Part shown: positions 8,622-18,376 of the stretch, piece after piece | Position numbering within the stretch: the stretch's first letter is position 1 | Layout of the letters: each line of letters begins with the position of its first letter | Assembly (NCBI GenBank): GCA_963834365.1 | Contig: CAWIBS010000036.1 | Coordinates: 186,001 to 250,000, forward strand | DNA length: 64,000 bases | Direction of reading: 5' to 3' | DNA from: CAWJAP01 sp963834365 | GTDB taxonomy: Bacteria; Acidobacteriota; Vicinamibacteria; Vicinamibacterales; Vicinamibacteraceae | The notes under the pieces: model-generated | Database searches by the model: none | The model's input: only the letters and a program-made list of their open reading frames with translations | Told to the model about the DNA's origin: nothing | Translations under genes and position numbers: made by a program

Positions 8622-11390
8622 ATGAACGTCGAGTCCCTGACCCTCCTGAATCATCTCCTCGACGAGGTGCTCGATCTGCCTCCCGCGGATCGACTGCGTG
8701 CGGTCGACGACCTGAGTCCACGGTATCCGCACGTCTGGCCGCGACTCCGGCGTCTCCTGGACGACTCGGCCTGGCCGGACGTCCCCGTGCTCGGCACGAT
8801 TCCCAAGATCGATCGGACGGACGACGAGTACGCCGATCGCGGAAGGGACGACGTCGCGGCGACGAGTGCGGACGATCCCCTCAGCGTCGGACCGTATCGG
8901 ATCGTCCGCAAGCTCGCGGGCGGCGGCATGGGCGAGGTGTACCTCGCCGAGCGCGCTGACGGCATGCTGAACCGGCCAGTGGCGCTGAAACTGCCGAGAG
9001 GCGCCTGGTGTCTGTCGGGTTTCGCCGACCGCATGGCGCGCGAACGCGAGATCCTGGCGAGCCTCAGCCACCCGAACATCGCCCGGCTCTACGACGCGGG
9101 CGTGACGTCCATGGGACAGCCCTACCTCGCGCTCGAGTACGTCGAGGGCTGCCCGATCGACGAATACGTCAAGGCGGATCGCCTGCCCGTCCACACGCGC
9201 CTGCGCGTCTTCCTGCAGGTGGCGCGCGCCGTCGCCCACGCCCACGCGAAGCTGGTGATCCACCGCGATCTGAAGCCGGCGAACATTCTCGTCACTGATG
9301 CAGGGGACGTGAAGCTGCTGGACTTCGGCATCGCCAAGCTGATCGGAGAGGGGAGCGCCGAAGCGGCCACGATCACGACGGTGGCCGGTTGTCCCCTCAC
9401 GCCCGACTACGCCTCTCCGGAACAGCTGGCCGGCAAGCCGCTCGGCGTCGCCACCGACGTGTACTCGCTCGGCGTCCTCCTCTACGAGTTGCTCGCGGGC
9501 CAGCGCCCGTACAGCCTCCCGTGCGGCGCGAGGCTCCCGCTCGACGAGGCGATCCTGCGTATCGATCCGCGTCGGCCGAGCGAGGTGACCGCCGATCCCG
9601 CGGTGCGGCGCCTGCTGCGCGGCGATCTCGACACCATCGTCCTCCAGGCGCTCGAGAAAGAGCCCGACAAGCGCTACGCGACCGTGGACGCGATGGCCGA
9701 GGATCTCGAGCGCTACCTCAAGGGCCACCCTGTCCTCGCCCGGCCCACGACCCTGAGCTACCGGGTTCGCAAGTTCGTCGGCCGGAATTGGCTGGTCGTG
9801 TCCGGCGCCGTGATGCTCGTGTGTCTGCTCACTGCTTCCGGCGTCATGACCGTCGTCCAGGCGGCGCGGGTGTCTGCCGAGCGCGACCGTGCACGAAGCG
9901 AGCAGGCCAAGACCGAGCAGGTGGTCCGCGTGCTCGTCGAGCTGTTCGAATCAACGAATCCGGCGGTGCGTCCCGACGGCGACCGGATGCCGGTCGGCGA
10001 GTTTCTCGGCGGCGCCAAGATGCGCGCCCTGGCAGGGCTGCAACGCGCCCCCGAGGTCCGGGCGCGGCTCAAACAGGTGTTCGGCCTGATTGACTACACG
10101 CGCGGTCAGTACGCGCCGGCGCGAACGGCGCTCGAGGAGGCCCTGGCGGAGCAGCGCCGCCAGCTCGGGCCCGAACATCCCGACGCCCTGGAGTCGCTCC
10201 ACGCGCTCGGCGTCGTGCTGCATGCCGCTGGCGACGGACAGCGGGCCCGTGTCGTCCTGGAGGAATCGCTCGAGCGGCACCGCGGAAGGTTTGGCGAGGT
10301 TCACGAGAAGACGGGCCGGGCACTCGATGCACTCGCCAGGGTCGAAGCCGACACCGATGTCGAGAAGAGCGGCGTGCTGATCCGTCGCGCGCTCGACGTT
10401 CGCCGCCGCGTGCTCCCAGGCAATCATCCCGACCTGGCGAGCACGATCGGCGCGCTCGGGACCTATCACGAGCATCGGGGCGAATTCGATCGCGCGCGGA
10501 TCCTGCTGCAGGAGGCGATCGCGGTGTTCAAGACCCCGGCCGAGCGCCACCATCCCAAGGCGATTGCGCTGATGGGCGAGTACGCGTCGCTGCTCGGAAG
10601 CCTCAACGCCAATCGAGAGAACGAGGTCGTCCTGCGCGACGCGATCTCGCTGGCCCGGGCCACGCTCGGGACCGACACCATCACGACCGCAGATCTGATC
10701 AACGACCTGGGCGTCAGTCTCGCCATGCAGGGTCGGCACGCCGAAGCCGAGGCGGCGTTTCGCGAGGCCTTCCAACCGCACCTGCGCCTGGCCGGCGAGC
10801 ATCACTGGCGCACGCGCAACATGGCCCGGAACGTCGGCCGTGTGCTGGCGCTGCAACAGCGTTATGCGGAAGCGCTGCCCTGGCTGGACCGCGCCATCGC
10901 CGCGCAGATCCCGACCGAGCCGGCCGACGATGCCGGGCGGATGGGGATTCGGGCGCAGCGCGCGGCGGTCTGGTTTCGTCTCGGCCATCAGGACGCCGCC
11001 ATCGCCGAGCTGACGCGAATCGTGGAAGCGCTGCCCAAGGCCCGAAACGCGCAGTCCGATACCGTCGAGGCATGGACGCGCATCCTGTTGGCGCGGGCGC
11101 TCAACGATGCGGGACATCCGGCGCGGGCCGAGCAGGCCTTGCTGCCGGCGCGAAAATGGTTCGAGCGGTACGAGCCGTCGCACCCGAGGCGGGCTGAAGT
11201 GGCATGCGAACTGGGGCGGGCGCGCATCCTTCAGCACGCGGACGGGGTCGAGCGCGCATCCCTCGCGCGCTGCCTGGCCGACTATCGGCGCTGGGGCCTG
11301 GCCGAGCCGGAGGTCGTCGCGTCGATCGAGCGGGTCCTGGCCACGCCAGCGCCGGTCGCACTCCAAGCGCGTCGAGCGCTAGTCCCGTAA
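8622..11390 (+). CDS. Transmembrane Ser/Thr protein kinase with TPR region
   Basis: 922 residues from ATG 8622 (a GTG at 8613 would add three). Order: N-terminal segment of about 90 residues; Hanks-type kinase with GGGMGEVYLAE loop, VALKLP lysine, HRDLKPAN near residue 213, LDFGIAK, YASPEQL and YSLGVLLYELLAGQRPY; a membrane segment at about 388-412 (WLVVSGAVMLVCLLTASGV); then a long TPR region with repeated 'EALAEQRRQLGPEHPDALES'-like units as in kinesin-light-chain TPRs. All catalytic residues are present. The cytoplasmic kinase probably responds to a signal sensed by the external TPR part and acts on the co-encoded sigma factor. Confidence 0.93.
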   Translation: MNVESLTLLNHLLDEVLDLPPADRLRAVDDLSPRYPHVWPRLRRLLDDSAWPDVPVLGTIPKIDRTDDEYADRGRDDVAATSADDPLSVGPYRIVRKLAGGGMGEVYLAERADGMLNRPVALKLPRGAWCLSGFADRMAREREILASLSHPNIARLYDAGVTSMGQPYLALEYVEGCPIDEYVKADRLPVHTRLRVFLQVARAVAHAHAKLVIHRDLKPANILVTDAGDVKLLDFGIAKLIGEGSAEAATITTVAGCPLTPDYASPEQLAGKPLGVATDVYSLGVLLYELLAGQRPYSLPCGARLPLDEAILRIDPRRPSEVTADPAVRRLLRGDLDTIVLQALEKEPDKRYATVDAMAEDLERYLKGHPVLARPTTLSYRVRKFVGRNWLVVSGAVMLVCLLTASGVMTVVQAARVSAERDRARSEQAKTEQVVRVLVELFESTNPAVRPDGDRMPVGEFLGGAKMRALAGLQRAPEVRARLKQVFGLIDYTRGQYAPARTALEEALAEQRRQLGPEHPDALESLHALGVVLHAAGDGQRARVVLEESLERHRGRFGEVHEKTGRALDALARVEADTDVEKSGVLIRRALDVRRRVLPGNHPDLASTIGALGTYHEHRGEFDRARILLQEAIAVFKTPAERHHPKAIALMGEYASLLGSLNANRENEVVLRDAISLARATLGTDTITTADLINDLGVSLAMQGRHAEAEAAFREAFQPHLRLAGEHHWRTRNMARNVGRVLALQQRYAEALPWLDRAIAAQIPTEPADDAGRMGIRAQRAAVWFRLGHQDAAIAELTRIVEALPKARNAQSDTVEAWTRILLARALNDAGHPARAEQALLPARKWFERYEPSHPRRAEVACELGRARILQHADGVERASLARCLADYRRWGLAEPEVVASIERVLATPAPVALQARRALVP

Positions 11391-11552
11391 CTCCACCTGC
11401 TGAATCCTCCGCAATCCTCCGCGTGCCGCGTCGATTGTTCGAGCCGGTCGGGCTCGTGACGTGTCCACATGCGGCCTCGCACGGCGCGATCACAGATAGC
11501 GCGCCGAACACGGGCGGATGTCCCGCTCGTGACCGCCGCGAGGAGAACAACC

Positions 11553-12175
11553 ATGCCCGCACCGAACCGAACAGTCGCCGTAGTCGCCGGAGCCTCCGCC
11601 CTCATCGTCACCCTGCTTTCGGGGTCGCCGCAGGCCGCACAACCGGCCGCGGCCGTTGCGTCGTGCTGGGACTTCGCCACGCTGTCTCCGGCGACCGTGT
11701 ATCGGATCGACGATGAGTTCAGGGTGCCGACGGCCACCATCCAGATGAAGAACTACCTGTGGTTCGGCAACAAGATCACGAGTCCTTCCGCCCAGGTGTA
11801 CGTGACGCCGACGGAGATCTCCGGCGGTCCCGCACCGGAGTTCCGGCTGTATGTCATCAACGCGCACGTCGAGCCGGATGCGCCGGTGACCCTCGTCAGC
11901 TTCAACTTCGGTCACTTCGCGTCGCCGGGCGGCGCCCACGCCAACATCGGCGTGAACGGCGAGCTGGTCGAAGTGACGCAGAGCCTGCTGGACCTGAATG
12001 GACGCGTGCTGGGAGTCCGGCCGTCGGCACGGCGCGGGTCAACGTGACGCTCACATCCGCGCCTGGCGCGAACCCCGAGGTCGGGACGCTCGAGCTCGTG
12101 GCCGAGACCGGGCAGATTGAAAAGCACACGCTGGGTGGCATCCAGCTGTTCGTCAAGAACGTCTGCATGTCGTGA
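11553..12175 (+). CDS. Secreted protein of unknown function, frameshifted
   Basis: The start is ATG 11553 with AGGAG at 11541. A signal peptide (VAVVAGASALIVTLLSGS ... AQPAAA) is followed by a beta-rich mature part with SCWDFATLSP and EFRLYVINAHVE. At about 12011 (GGGAG) the frame changes: the literal frame ends at 12047, while SPAVGTARVNVTLTSAPG onward continues in another frame to the stop at 12175 (LFVKNVCMS). The two pieces join into about 207 residues, with a cysteine near each end of the mature protein that could pair. No family was recognised. Confidence 0.7.
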
Positions 12176-12208
12176 CGTGTTACGCTTCCGCCCATTCCAG
12201 GCGGTGGC

Positions 12209-13414
12209 ATGCGCAGAGTGAATCGGCGTGCGTGGATGACGGGAATCGGCGCGGCGGCGGTGGCCGCCAGTGCGCCGCCGGGCATCGCAGGTGACGAGGT
12301 TGGCGGGGCGAGTGGCGGCCAGGCGCCGGCCAAGGCCCCGCCGCTCCTGCTGACCGACTTCCAGCCGCGCAGCATGCTGCACGTGACCGAGACGACGGTC
12401 GAGAAGCCGCGTTTCCCGGTCGTGGACGCCCACACGCATCTCTCGTTCTCGCGGCGCGACGGCGGCACGCGCTACACGGCCACACCCGAGGAACTGCTGG
12501 CCGTGATGGATCGCCGCGGCGTGCGGACGATGATCAATCTGACCGGTGGGTCGGGCGACTCGCTGGCCGAGACGATCCGCCGATACGACCGCGCGCACCC
12601 CGGACGATTCGTCACCTTCACCGAGCCGTCGTGGTCGCGGGCGTCGGAGGCGGGCTACGCGGCGTGGCAGGCCGAGGAGCTCGCTCGAGCCAGGCAGACA
12701 GGTGCGCGAGGCGTGAAGGTCCTCAAGACCCTCGGGTTGTATCTGCGCGACGGCGGGCCCACCGGGAAGCTCGTGGCGATCGACGATGCGCGCTTCGATC
12801 CGATGTGGGAGGCGTGCGGCCGGCTGGGTCTGCCGGTGGCGATCCACATCGCCGATCCGGAAGCCTTCTTCCTGCCGACCGATCGCTTCAACGAACGGTA
12901 CGAGGAGCTGGCGAATCACCCGGACTGGGCGTTCAACACGCCGGGCTTTCCGAGCCATCGCGACCTGCTGGCCGCCTGCGATCGCGTGTTCGCGAAGCAC
13001 CCCAAGACGACGTTTCTCGCGCTTCACGTCGGCCATGTCGCCGAGAACCTGGCGCTCGTCGGCGAGCGGCTGGACCGCCACCCGAACATGTGCGTCGAGC
13101 TCGGGGCGAGGATCGGCGAGCTGGGCCGCCAGCCGCGGACCGCGCGGCGGTTCTTCGAGAAGTACCAGGATCGAATCCTGTTCGGGACTGACGCCGTTCC
13201 GCAGGGCAGCGAAACGCCGCAGCAGATCTTCGGCGACGAGCTCTATCGCATCTATTACCGGTTCCTCGAAACCGAGGACGAGTACTTCGACTATGCGCCG
13301 GCGCCGGTCCCGCCGCAGGGACGGTGGCGCATCTACGGGCTGGGCCTGCCCGAGGCCATCCTGCGGAAGGTCTACCACCAGAACGCGGACCGCATCCTCG
13401 GTCTCCAGGCATGA
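12209..13414 (+). CDS. Tat-exported amidohydrolase (amidohydrolase 2 family)
   Basis: 401 residues. The N-terminus MRRVNRRAWMTGIGAAAVAA looks like a twin-arginine signal. The TIM-barrel metal motif VVDAHTHLSF is at about residue 71, with later family elements (VAIHIADPEAFF, FLALHVGHV, ILFGTDAVPQG). Members of this family hydrolyse or decarboxylate cyclic and aromatic acids. The substrate is unknown. It overlaps the next gene by the ATGA at 13411-13414, so the two are one operon. Confidence 0.88.
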   Translation: MRRVNRRAWMTGIGAAAVAASAPPGIAGDEVGGASGGQAPAKAPPLLLTDFQPRSMLHVTETTVEKPRFPVVDAHTHLSFSRRDGGTRYTATPEELLAVMDRRGVRTMINLTGGSGDSLAETIRRYDRAHPGRFVTFTEPSWSRASEAGYAAWQAEELARARQTGARGVKVLKTLGLYLRDGGPTGKLVAIDDARFDPMWEACGRLGLPVAIHIADPEAFFLPTDRFNERYEELANHPDWAFNTPGFPSHRDLLAACDRVFAKHPKTTFLALHVGHVAENLALVGERLDRHPNMCVELGARIGELGRQPRTARRFFEKYQDRILFGTDAVPQGSETPQQIFGDELYRIYYRFLETEDEYFDYAPAPVPPQGRWRIYGLGLPEAILRKVYHQNADRILGLQA

Positions 13415-14097
13415 CCGACGCCCGCACCTCGCCCCGTCCCGAGGCTGCGGCCGGCTATCGCGTGAAGGCCACCCTGGCCGGGGGGGCGACGCTGCTGAGC
13501 GCCGACGAGACGGCGTGGAGCGCCGCGGGCACGATCGCGTGGGGACCGCCGCGCTATCGCACCGCGTTCCGCGCCTTGTGGACCGCGCACGCGCTGTATG
13601 CGCGGTTCGACGCGACCGATCCCGATCCCTGGCACACGATGTCGGCCCACGACGACTGTCTCTGGGAAGAGGAGGTCGTCGAGCTGTTCCTCGATCCGGC
13701 AGGGCAGGGTCGCGACTACTTCGAGCTGGAGATCAGCCCCGCGAACGTTACCTGCGACGTCCGCGTGCGCACCCCGTACCCGAATCTCGTGTCGGAGCTC
13801 GCCTGGGATCACGTGGGGCTCGCGACCGCAGTCTGCGCGCTCCGCGACCAGACCGGCACTGTCGGGTGGACGGCGGCAGCCGAGCTCCCATGGGGCGGGT
13901 TTCGCTCCCTGCCCGTGCCGGCGCACGTCGCGCTCCCTCCGGAGTCGGGAGACAGCTGGCGCTTCAACGCCTATCGGATCAAGCGGCCGGGTGGTCCGCA
14001 GCGGCCGAAGGACGGGGCCCTGCTCGAAGCCTGGTCGCCCACCGGCACCCCGAGCTTCCACGTCCCCTCCGCTTTTCGCCCGCTCCGCTTCGCCTGA
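13411..14097 (+). CDS. CBM9-like carbohydrate-binding (DOMON-type) protein
   Basis: 228 residues. The segment LYARFDATDPDPW, then LWEEEVVELFLDP, YFELEISPANVTCDVRV and a C-terminal GDSWRFNAYRIKRPGG match the family-9 carbohydrate-binding-like module found in many environmental bacteria. There is no signal peptide at the chosen ATG, which is fixed by its overlap with the amidohydrolase stop. The pairing suggests carbohydrate or lactone turnover, but no substrate can be named. Confidence 0.82.
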   Translation: MTDARTSPRPEAAAGYRVKATLAGGATLLSADETAWSAAGTIAWGPPRYRTAFRALWTAHALYARFDATDPDPWHTMSAHDDCLWEEEVVELFLDPAGQGRDYFELEISPANVTCDVRVRTPYPNLVSELAWDHVGLATAVCALRDQTGTVGWTAAAELPWGGFRSLPVPAHVALPPESGDSWRFNAYRIKRPGGPQRPKDGALLEAWSPTGTPSFHVPSAFRPLRFA

Positions 14098-14375
14098 GAC
14101 CAGCGTTCTTCCCCCCGCGTTGACCCGCGCGCGCCCGGATGGCGCGGTTCGCATCGAGTCCCGCTTCCACGGTTTGCCGTGCCCGCTCCAGCTCTCGCGG
14201 GCTGCAACGCGTGCGGGATGGCTGCAGCGTCCGTGTTTGCGCTGCACGCACGCCGGCACACGACTTGCTCTGTACGTCCGCGTGTGGTGCGGCGTTGTTA
14301 AGAGACAGAGACCTCCCGTTCGCGATTCACGCGCGGGCGCGGCAGGCCGATTGTGAGAAGAGAGTCGAGCGCGCC

Positions 14376-14930
14376 ATGTCTCATCCCCTTTTGATCGTCG
14401 TGCTGGTTGCCGCGGCGGCTGCGCCATGGCCGGCGGTTGCTGCCGGGCGCGCCGCGCGGTCGGACACCGCAGGCTCACGGGCAGCGGCTTCCTCCCGGAA
14501 CCCCGCGGCCGTGCTGTCCGACTTGCAACGGTGGCTGGGCGTGATGGCTGGCGCGCTCGAGCCGACCGGGGAATCGTCCAAGGGCCTGGCGGTGGCGCTG
14601 ACGGCGGCCCGAGGACGGACGATTGCGGCGTCCGCGATCCACGCCCTCGCGGGCGGGATCGGACAGGCGCTCGTCGGCGTCGATCTGGACGAGGAAGCCG
14701 TCGAGCGACTCGCGCAGAACCTCTACGCCGCCATGAGCAGCCGCGACCTGACCGGACGCGAGGTGGGCCTGCTCCTCGTGGACACGATGACGATCCTCGG
14801 CCAGGCCGGTGCGGAACCGCCGGCGATCGAGCGCGTCACCCGGCTGCTGATGAACACCTGTCCTGAAGCTCCCGACTCGGTGCCGGCAGCGCGTCAGGCT
14901 GTGGGCCCCCCGCTTCTCACGCCCCGCTGA
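14376..14930 (+). CDS. Small secreted alpha-helical protein, unknown
   Basis: 184 residues from ATG 14376. A signal peptide (LLIVVLVAAAAAPWPAVAAG) precedes a mostly helical mature part (VERLAQNLYAAMSSRDL, GLLLVDTMTILGQAG). I do not recognise a family. Its 3' end overlaps the convergent DoxX gene by 14 bases. The 278 bases upstream show no gene. Confidence 0.7.
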   Translation: MSHPLLIVVLVAAAAAPWPAVAAGRAARSDTAGSRAAASSRNPAAVLSDLQRWLGVMAGALEPTGESSKGLAVALTAARGRTIAASAIHALAGGIGQALVGVDLDEEAVERLAQNLYAAMSSRDLTGREVGLLLVDTMTILGQAGAEPPAIERVTRLLMNTCPEAPDSVPAARQAVGPPLLTPR

Positions 14931-15447
14931 CGACGGGTGGCGTGAGCTCCCGCCTCGCTCGACGGGCCAGCAGCAGATCGAGGCCGGCAAGCCGGCCAGT
15001 CCTGAAGAGCGCCACCACCAGCACGGCGCCCCATTCAATCAGCGTCTTGTTCACGACCAGATACGTGCCTTCTGCACCCGGCGCGGGAACGCCGCCGAGC
15101 GGAATGGCGGCGGCGTAGAACAGCGTCAACAGGATGAGTGCTGCCCACGCGCCCACTTGCGTGAGCAGGCCGAGTGTCAGCGAGAGACCGATCGCCACGA
15201 GTGCGATCGGGATCGCGACATCGATCCAGCCGGACGAGCCGGAGGCGGCCAGCGCGTGAAACCAGGGGGCGAAGGGGCCGGACGCCGCTTTCAGATAACC
15301 CGCGGCGCTCCACTGGCCCAGGGGCGTGCCGAGGCTGGACCACCCCGGGAGCATCAACTTGTAATAGCCCTCGTAGAGGAAGTGCCACCCGATCAAGGTG
15401 CGCAGCAGCACCAGGCTCGTTGACTCGAGGAGCGAGAGATGGCGCAT
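14917..15447 (-). CDS. DoxX family membrane protein
   Basis: 176 residues, four membrane segments. The first carries the DoxX hallmark LLRTLIGWHFLYEGYYKL; others include ALVAIGLSLTLGLLTQVGA and TLIEWGAVLVVALF. DoxX proteins belong to quinone-linked oxidoreductase complexes or serve as redox partners in other systems. It lies downstream of the Gfo/Idh/MocA gene on the same strand, separated by a perfect stem-loop, so read-through may be limited. Confidence 0.85.
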   Translation of the reverse strand: MRHLSLLESTSLVLLRTLIGWHFLYEGYYKLMLPGWSSLGTPLGQWSAAGYLKAASGPFAPWFHALAASGSSGWIDVAIPIALVAIGLSLTLGLLTQVGAWAALILLTLFYAAAIPLGGVPAPGAEGTYLVVNKTLIEWGAVLVVALFRTGRLAGLDLLLARRARRELTPPVVSGA

Positions 15448-15467
15448 GGGGACGAGGAAGCTGGGTC

Positions 15468-15510
15468 GGGGACGGGAGCCTCGCTCAGATCATCCGAGGC
15501 TCCCGTCCCC
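15468..15510. terminator. Perfect 16-bp inverted repeat between oxidoreductase and doxX
   Basis: Two arms of GGGGACGGGAGCCTCG and its exact complement (15468-15483 and 15495-15510) enclose an 11-base loop. The element starts three bases past the stop of the minus-strand oxidoreductase gene. The stem would be very stable, but no T-run follows on the minus strand, so it is a weak or factor-dependent terminator or a REP-like hairpin that protects the mRNA end. Confidence 0.6.
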
Positions 15511-15512
15511 AT

Positions 15513-16809
15513 CTACGTAGTCGAATAACTGACCGCCAGACGCGTCTTCTCCTGGACCGCCTCGTCCGCGCGCAGGCAAGCCGCCGCCGATCGCAAGGCT
15601 TTGTCGGGACCACAGGCGAGGGGAGCGCCGACGCGAATCGCGGCGCAGAAGCCCGAGATCTGCTGCTTGTAGGCCTGGAGCCGATCGACCTGCTGTCCCG
15701 CGGTGCCGCTCGCCGATCGTCCGGCGGCGTCCGCGGTCCGGCTCTCTGACGCTTCGAGGGCGGGTCCGCCGGTCCTGGGGACGACGTCGATGCCGGTGGG
15801 CCGGGCGCCATCCGCTTCGTCGAACAGGTAGGCCTCCGACTCCCCACGCAGCACCAGCGTGCCCTTGGTGCCGAAAAACACCTCGTAGTTGGAATCGAAC
15901 GCGTTCGATTCGATGGTCGAGAAGACCGCCGTCCGGCCGCCGGGATACTCGAACGTCACGTACAGCGTGATCGAAGACCTCGCGCCCGTCCTTGAAGCGG
16001 TGGATGCCGCCGGTGCCGAGGACAGCCTCGGGCGTCGAGTCGAAGAACCAGTTGGCGACGTTCACCTGGTGGCTGCCGAGCTCGGCGAGAAGACCCCTCG
16101 AGTAGCGCGTGTAGAGCCGCCAGTTGAGCAGGTGCTCCCAGGTCGGGTACCCCCACTTCGACGGGTCGTAGTCCGGCGAGGGCGGGTTGCCAGACCGGCG
16201 CCAGTTGCCGTTGCGATGCCACGCCAGGCGTGCGAGGTAAATCTCACCGAGCCCGCCCGCCTTGACGATCCCCTCGTACGCCGCCTGGTACACCTGGTTG
16301 TAGCAGCGCTGGTAGCCGATCTCGAGCAGGCGCCCACTCTTGGCCGCGGCGTCACGCATCCGGACGCAGCCCGCCAGATCCCACGCCATCATCTTTTCGC
16401 ACAGCACGTGCTTGCCCGCCTCGAGGCAGGCCGAGGCAATCTCGGCGTGCGACCAGAGCGGCGTGGCGACGATGACGGCCTCGATATCCGCGCGCGCGAT
16501 CAGCTCTTTCCACTCGACCACGTGCGTCGCCGCCGGCCGGGCCGTCTTCGCCAGGACCTCGTCCGCGAGCCCGAGCTGGGCAGGGTTGATGTCGCACAGC
16601 GCGACCACCTCGGCGTAGGCCGGATCGGTCTGCGCGAGCAGTACCCGGCCTTCGCCTCCGAGCCCGATGACGCCGACCCTCACCGGTCCGCCTCTCACGG
16701 GTCCAGTCACGGCTGCCGCCGCGCCCAGACCGGCGAGCGCCGGCACCCCGGCCACCGCCTTCAGGAAGTTCCGGCGGCCTACCGCCTGTTGTTCAGGAGT
16801 CAGATTCAC
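15513..16809 (-). CDS. Gfo/Idh/MocA family oxidoreductase with Tat signal, frameshifted
   Basis: NAD(P)-dependent sugar or polyol oxidoreductase family. From GTG 16809 the N-terminus has a twin-arginine signal (GRRNFLKAVAGVPALAG), then VGVIGLGGEGRVL (Rossmann GxGxxG) and EAGKHVLCEKMMAWD (the E-K-P-type motif with M instead of P). After REVFD (about 15966-15976) the protein continues one base out of frame as TLYVTFEYPGGRTAVF and runs to the stop at 15513. The GTG start overlaps the ApbE stop as GTGA. Export through Tat fits a periplasmic family member with bound NADP, as in glucose-fructose oxidoreductase. Confidence 0.85.
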
Positions 16810-17825
16810 GCGTCCTCCACCGTCGCACCGTCGAAACCACCGATGATGACCGGCCTGGCCTCTGGGCCTTCCGGCGTCAGGATGGCGAGGATGTCGGGGT
16901 GAGTGTCGCAGTAGCGCCGCGCCAGCGCCAGGCCGCCGACGAGAAACGCTGTGGCGAGGGCATCGGCGCTCGCAGCATCCGGCGCAACGACCGTCGAACT
17001 GAGGATTCCGCGCGCCGACCAGCCGGTGCGCGGGTCGATGACGTGCCCGTGGCGCACCCCGTCCACCTCGACGTACTGCTCGCCGGCGCCACTCGTACCC
17101 AACGCCCCGTCGCGGAGACGCAGCCGTGCGAGCGGCTGCGCGGCGCGTCTCGACGTCAGGTCGATGATCCAGCCGCCGCGGCGCCCGCCGAGCGCGACGA
17201 CGCTGCTGGTCGCGGCCGAGACGAGGGCATGTCGCACCCCGGCGGCGCGAAGGCGTGCGGCGATGCAATCGACCGCGAAGCCCTTGCCGATCGCTCCGAG
17301 GTTGAGCTCGAGGCCGTCACGACGGAACCGCACGCTGCGCGTGGCCGCATCGAGCTGGACGTGGGGCATGCCCACGCGCCGGCGGGCCTCTTCGATGGCG
17401 TCGAGGGCGGGCAGGCGGCCGTGGCGGACGAAAAAGCCCCAGCATCGCGACAGGGGCGTGGTCGTGATGTCGAAAGCGCCCTCTGTTTCGTCGTGAAGGG
17501 TCTGGCAGCGCGTGAGCAGCGCGAAGAGCTCGTGGTCGACGACGACTGCCGCATCTGCCGCGCGCTGATTGAGCCGGACGAGATTGCTCGTCTCGCGGTA
17601 GACGGTGAGCGCGGCCTCGAGCCGCGCGGCTTCGTCGAGCGCCTCGCTGGCGGCGGTGAGGTAGCGCGAGTCTTCGCCGTCGAGGAGGACCTCGAACCGG
17701 CAGGCCATCGCGGCACGATGCACACGAACCCAGCAGGCCGCCCGTTCGGCCGGGCGCGCCGACCCCCAGGCCAGCCAGTCTCGGCGGCTCAGGGGCGGCG
17801 GATGTCGAGGCGACGCTGACGGCAA
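16806..17825 (-). CDS. FAD:protein FMN transferase (ApbE family)
   Basis: 339 residues. Transfers FMN from FAD to a threonine of target flavoproteins outside the cytoplasm. Visible family motifs: LNLGAIGKGFAVD, GHVIDPRTGWSA, and SADALATAFLVGG with the metal-binding aspartate. The N-terminus contains SRRDWLAWGS, possibly a Tat signal. The TTG start is supported by a GGGAGGG site 8-9 bases upstream. It is translationally coupled to the oxidoreductase gene. No obvious FMN-acceptor protein is in the window. Confidence 0.9.
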   Translation of the reverse strand: MPSASPRHPPPLSRRDWLAWGSARPAERAACWVRVHRAAMACRFEVLLDGEDSRYLTAASEALDEAARLEAALTVYRETSNLVRLNQRAADAAVVVDHELFALLTRCQTLHDETEGAFDITTTPLSRCWGFFVRHGRLPALDAIEEARRRVGMPHVQLDAATRSVRFRRDGLELNLGAIGKGFAVDCIAARLRAAGVRHALVSAATSSVVALGGRRGGWIIDLTSRRAAQPLARLRLRDGALGTSGAGEQYVEVDGVRHGHVIDPRTGWSARGILSSTVVAPDAASADALATAFLVGGLALARRYCDTHPDILAILTPEGPEARPVIIGGFDGATVEDA

Positions 17826-17901
17826 CGCACGTCCCTCCCGAAGGGGCAGAGCGTGCGAATCATATATGATCTGCGATTGACCGCCAATATTTTGGAGTTT
17901 C

Positions 17902-18282
17902 CTACGATGTCGCGCGCTTGGCGGTGAATTCCTGCGTCTGATCGCCGCCCTCGCGCTGGCGCGTGAACTTGATCTCGTCGCCGGCCACTTTGCCCTTGTA
18001 GAGCATCTTCACCTCGTTCCCCTGGAAGTTCATGACCACCGTGAACGAGATGTTGTCGCCGTCAACCTTGCCCTCCGAAATCGGCACGTCCCCCTGACGG
18101 CCCGACACCGTGCCCGTCAGTGTGGCGCCTTCGGCCTTCAGCGTCATCGTCGTTTCGCGCGTCTGGCCGTCGCGGCCCGGAACCTGCGCGATCCACTTGC
18201 CCGTCACATCCGACGCCTGCAGGGCGACCACCAGCATCACCGCCACAGCCGCCGCCATCAGCGAGCCCCTCTGTTTCGTCAT
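17902..18282 (-). CDS. Small secreted beta-rich protein, paralogue 1
   Basis: 126 residues from ATG 18282 with AGGAGG just upstream. Signal peptide (LMAAAVAVMLVVALQA), then a compact repeat-like domain: VTGKWIAQVPGRDGQTRE, GTVSGRQGDVPISEGKVDG, LYKGKVAGDEIKFTRQ, ending AKRATS. The same domain is seen widely as a short secreted protein in Acidobacteria; no function is known to me. A near copy lies at 19441-19815, and by eye about two thirds of residues match. The region between them holds a decayed recombinase. Confidence 0.8.
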   Translation of the reverse strand: MTKQRGSLMAAAVAVMLVVALQASDVTGKWIAQVPGRDGQTRETTMTLKAEGATLTGTVSGRQGDVPISEGKVDGDNISFTVVMNFQGNEVKMLYKGKVAGDEIKFTRQREGGDQTQEFTAKRATS

Positions 18283-18376
18283 CAGTGCCTCCTCGACAAG
18301 TCGATCCATATCGTCCGCGTCGTTTGACGCTCGGGTGATTGTTCGCCGTCGCGGCTCCCGGGTGGTTAACCGTAGG

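Noticed and set aside
8544..9728. A 394-residue minus-strand frame inside the kinase-TPR gene
   Set aside because: Antisense shadow; the plus strand encodes an unmistakable kinase here.
9951..11366. A 471-residue minus-strand frame opposite the TPR region
   Set aside because: Antisense shadow with no recognisable domain and composition typical of reverse-read GC-rich genes.
11912..13378. A 488-residue minus-strand frame opposite the amidohydrolase
   Set aside because: Antisense shadow; the Tat signal and metal motif on the plus strand identify the real gene.
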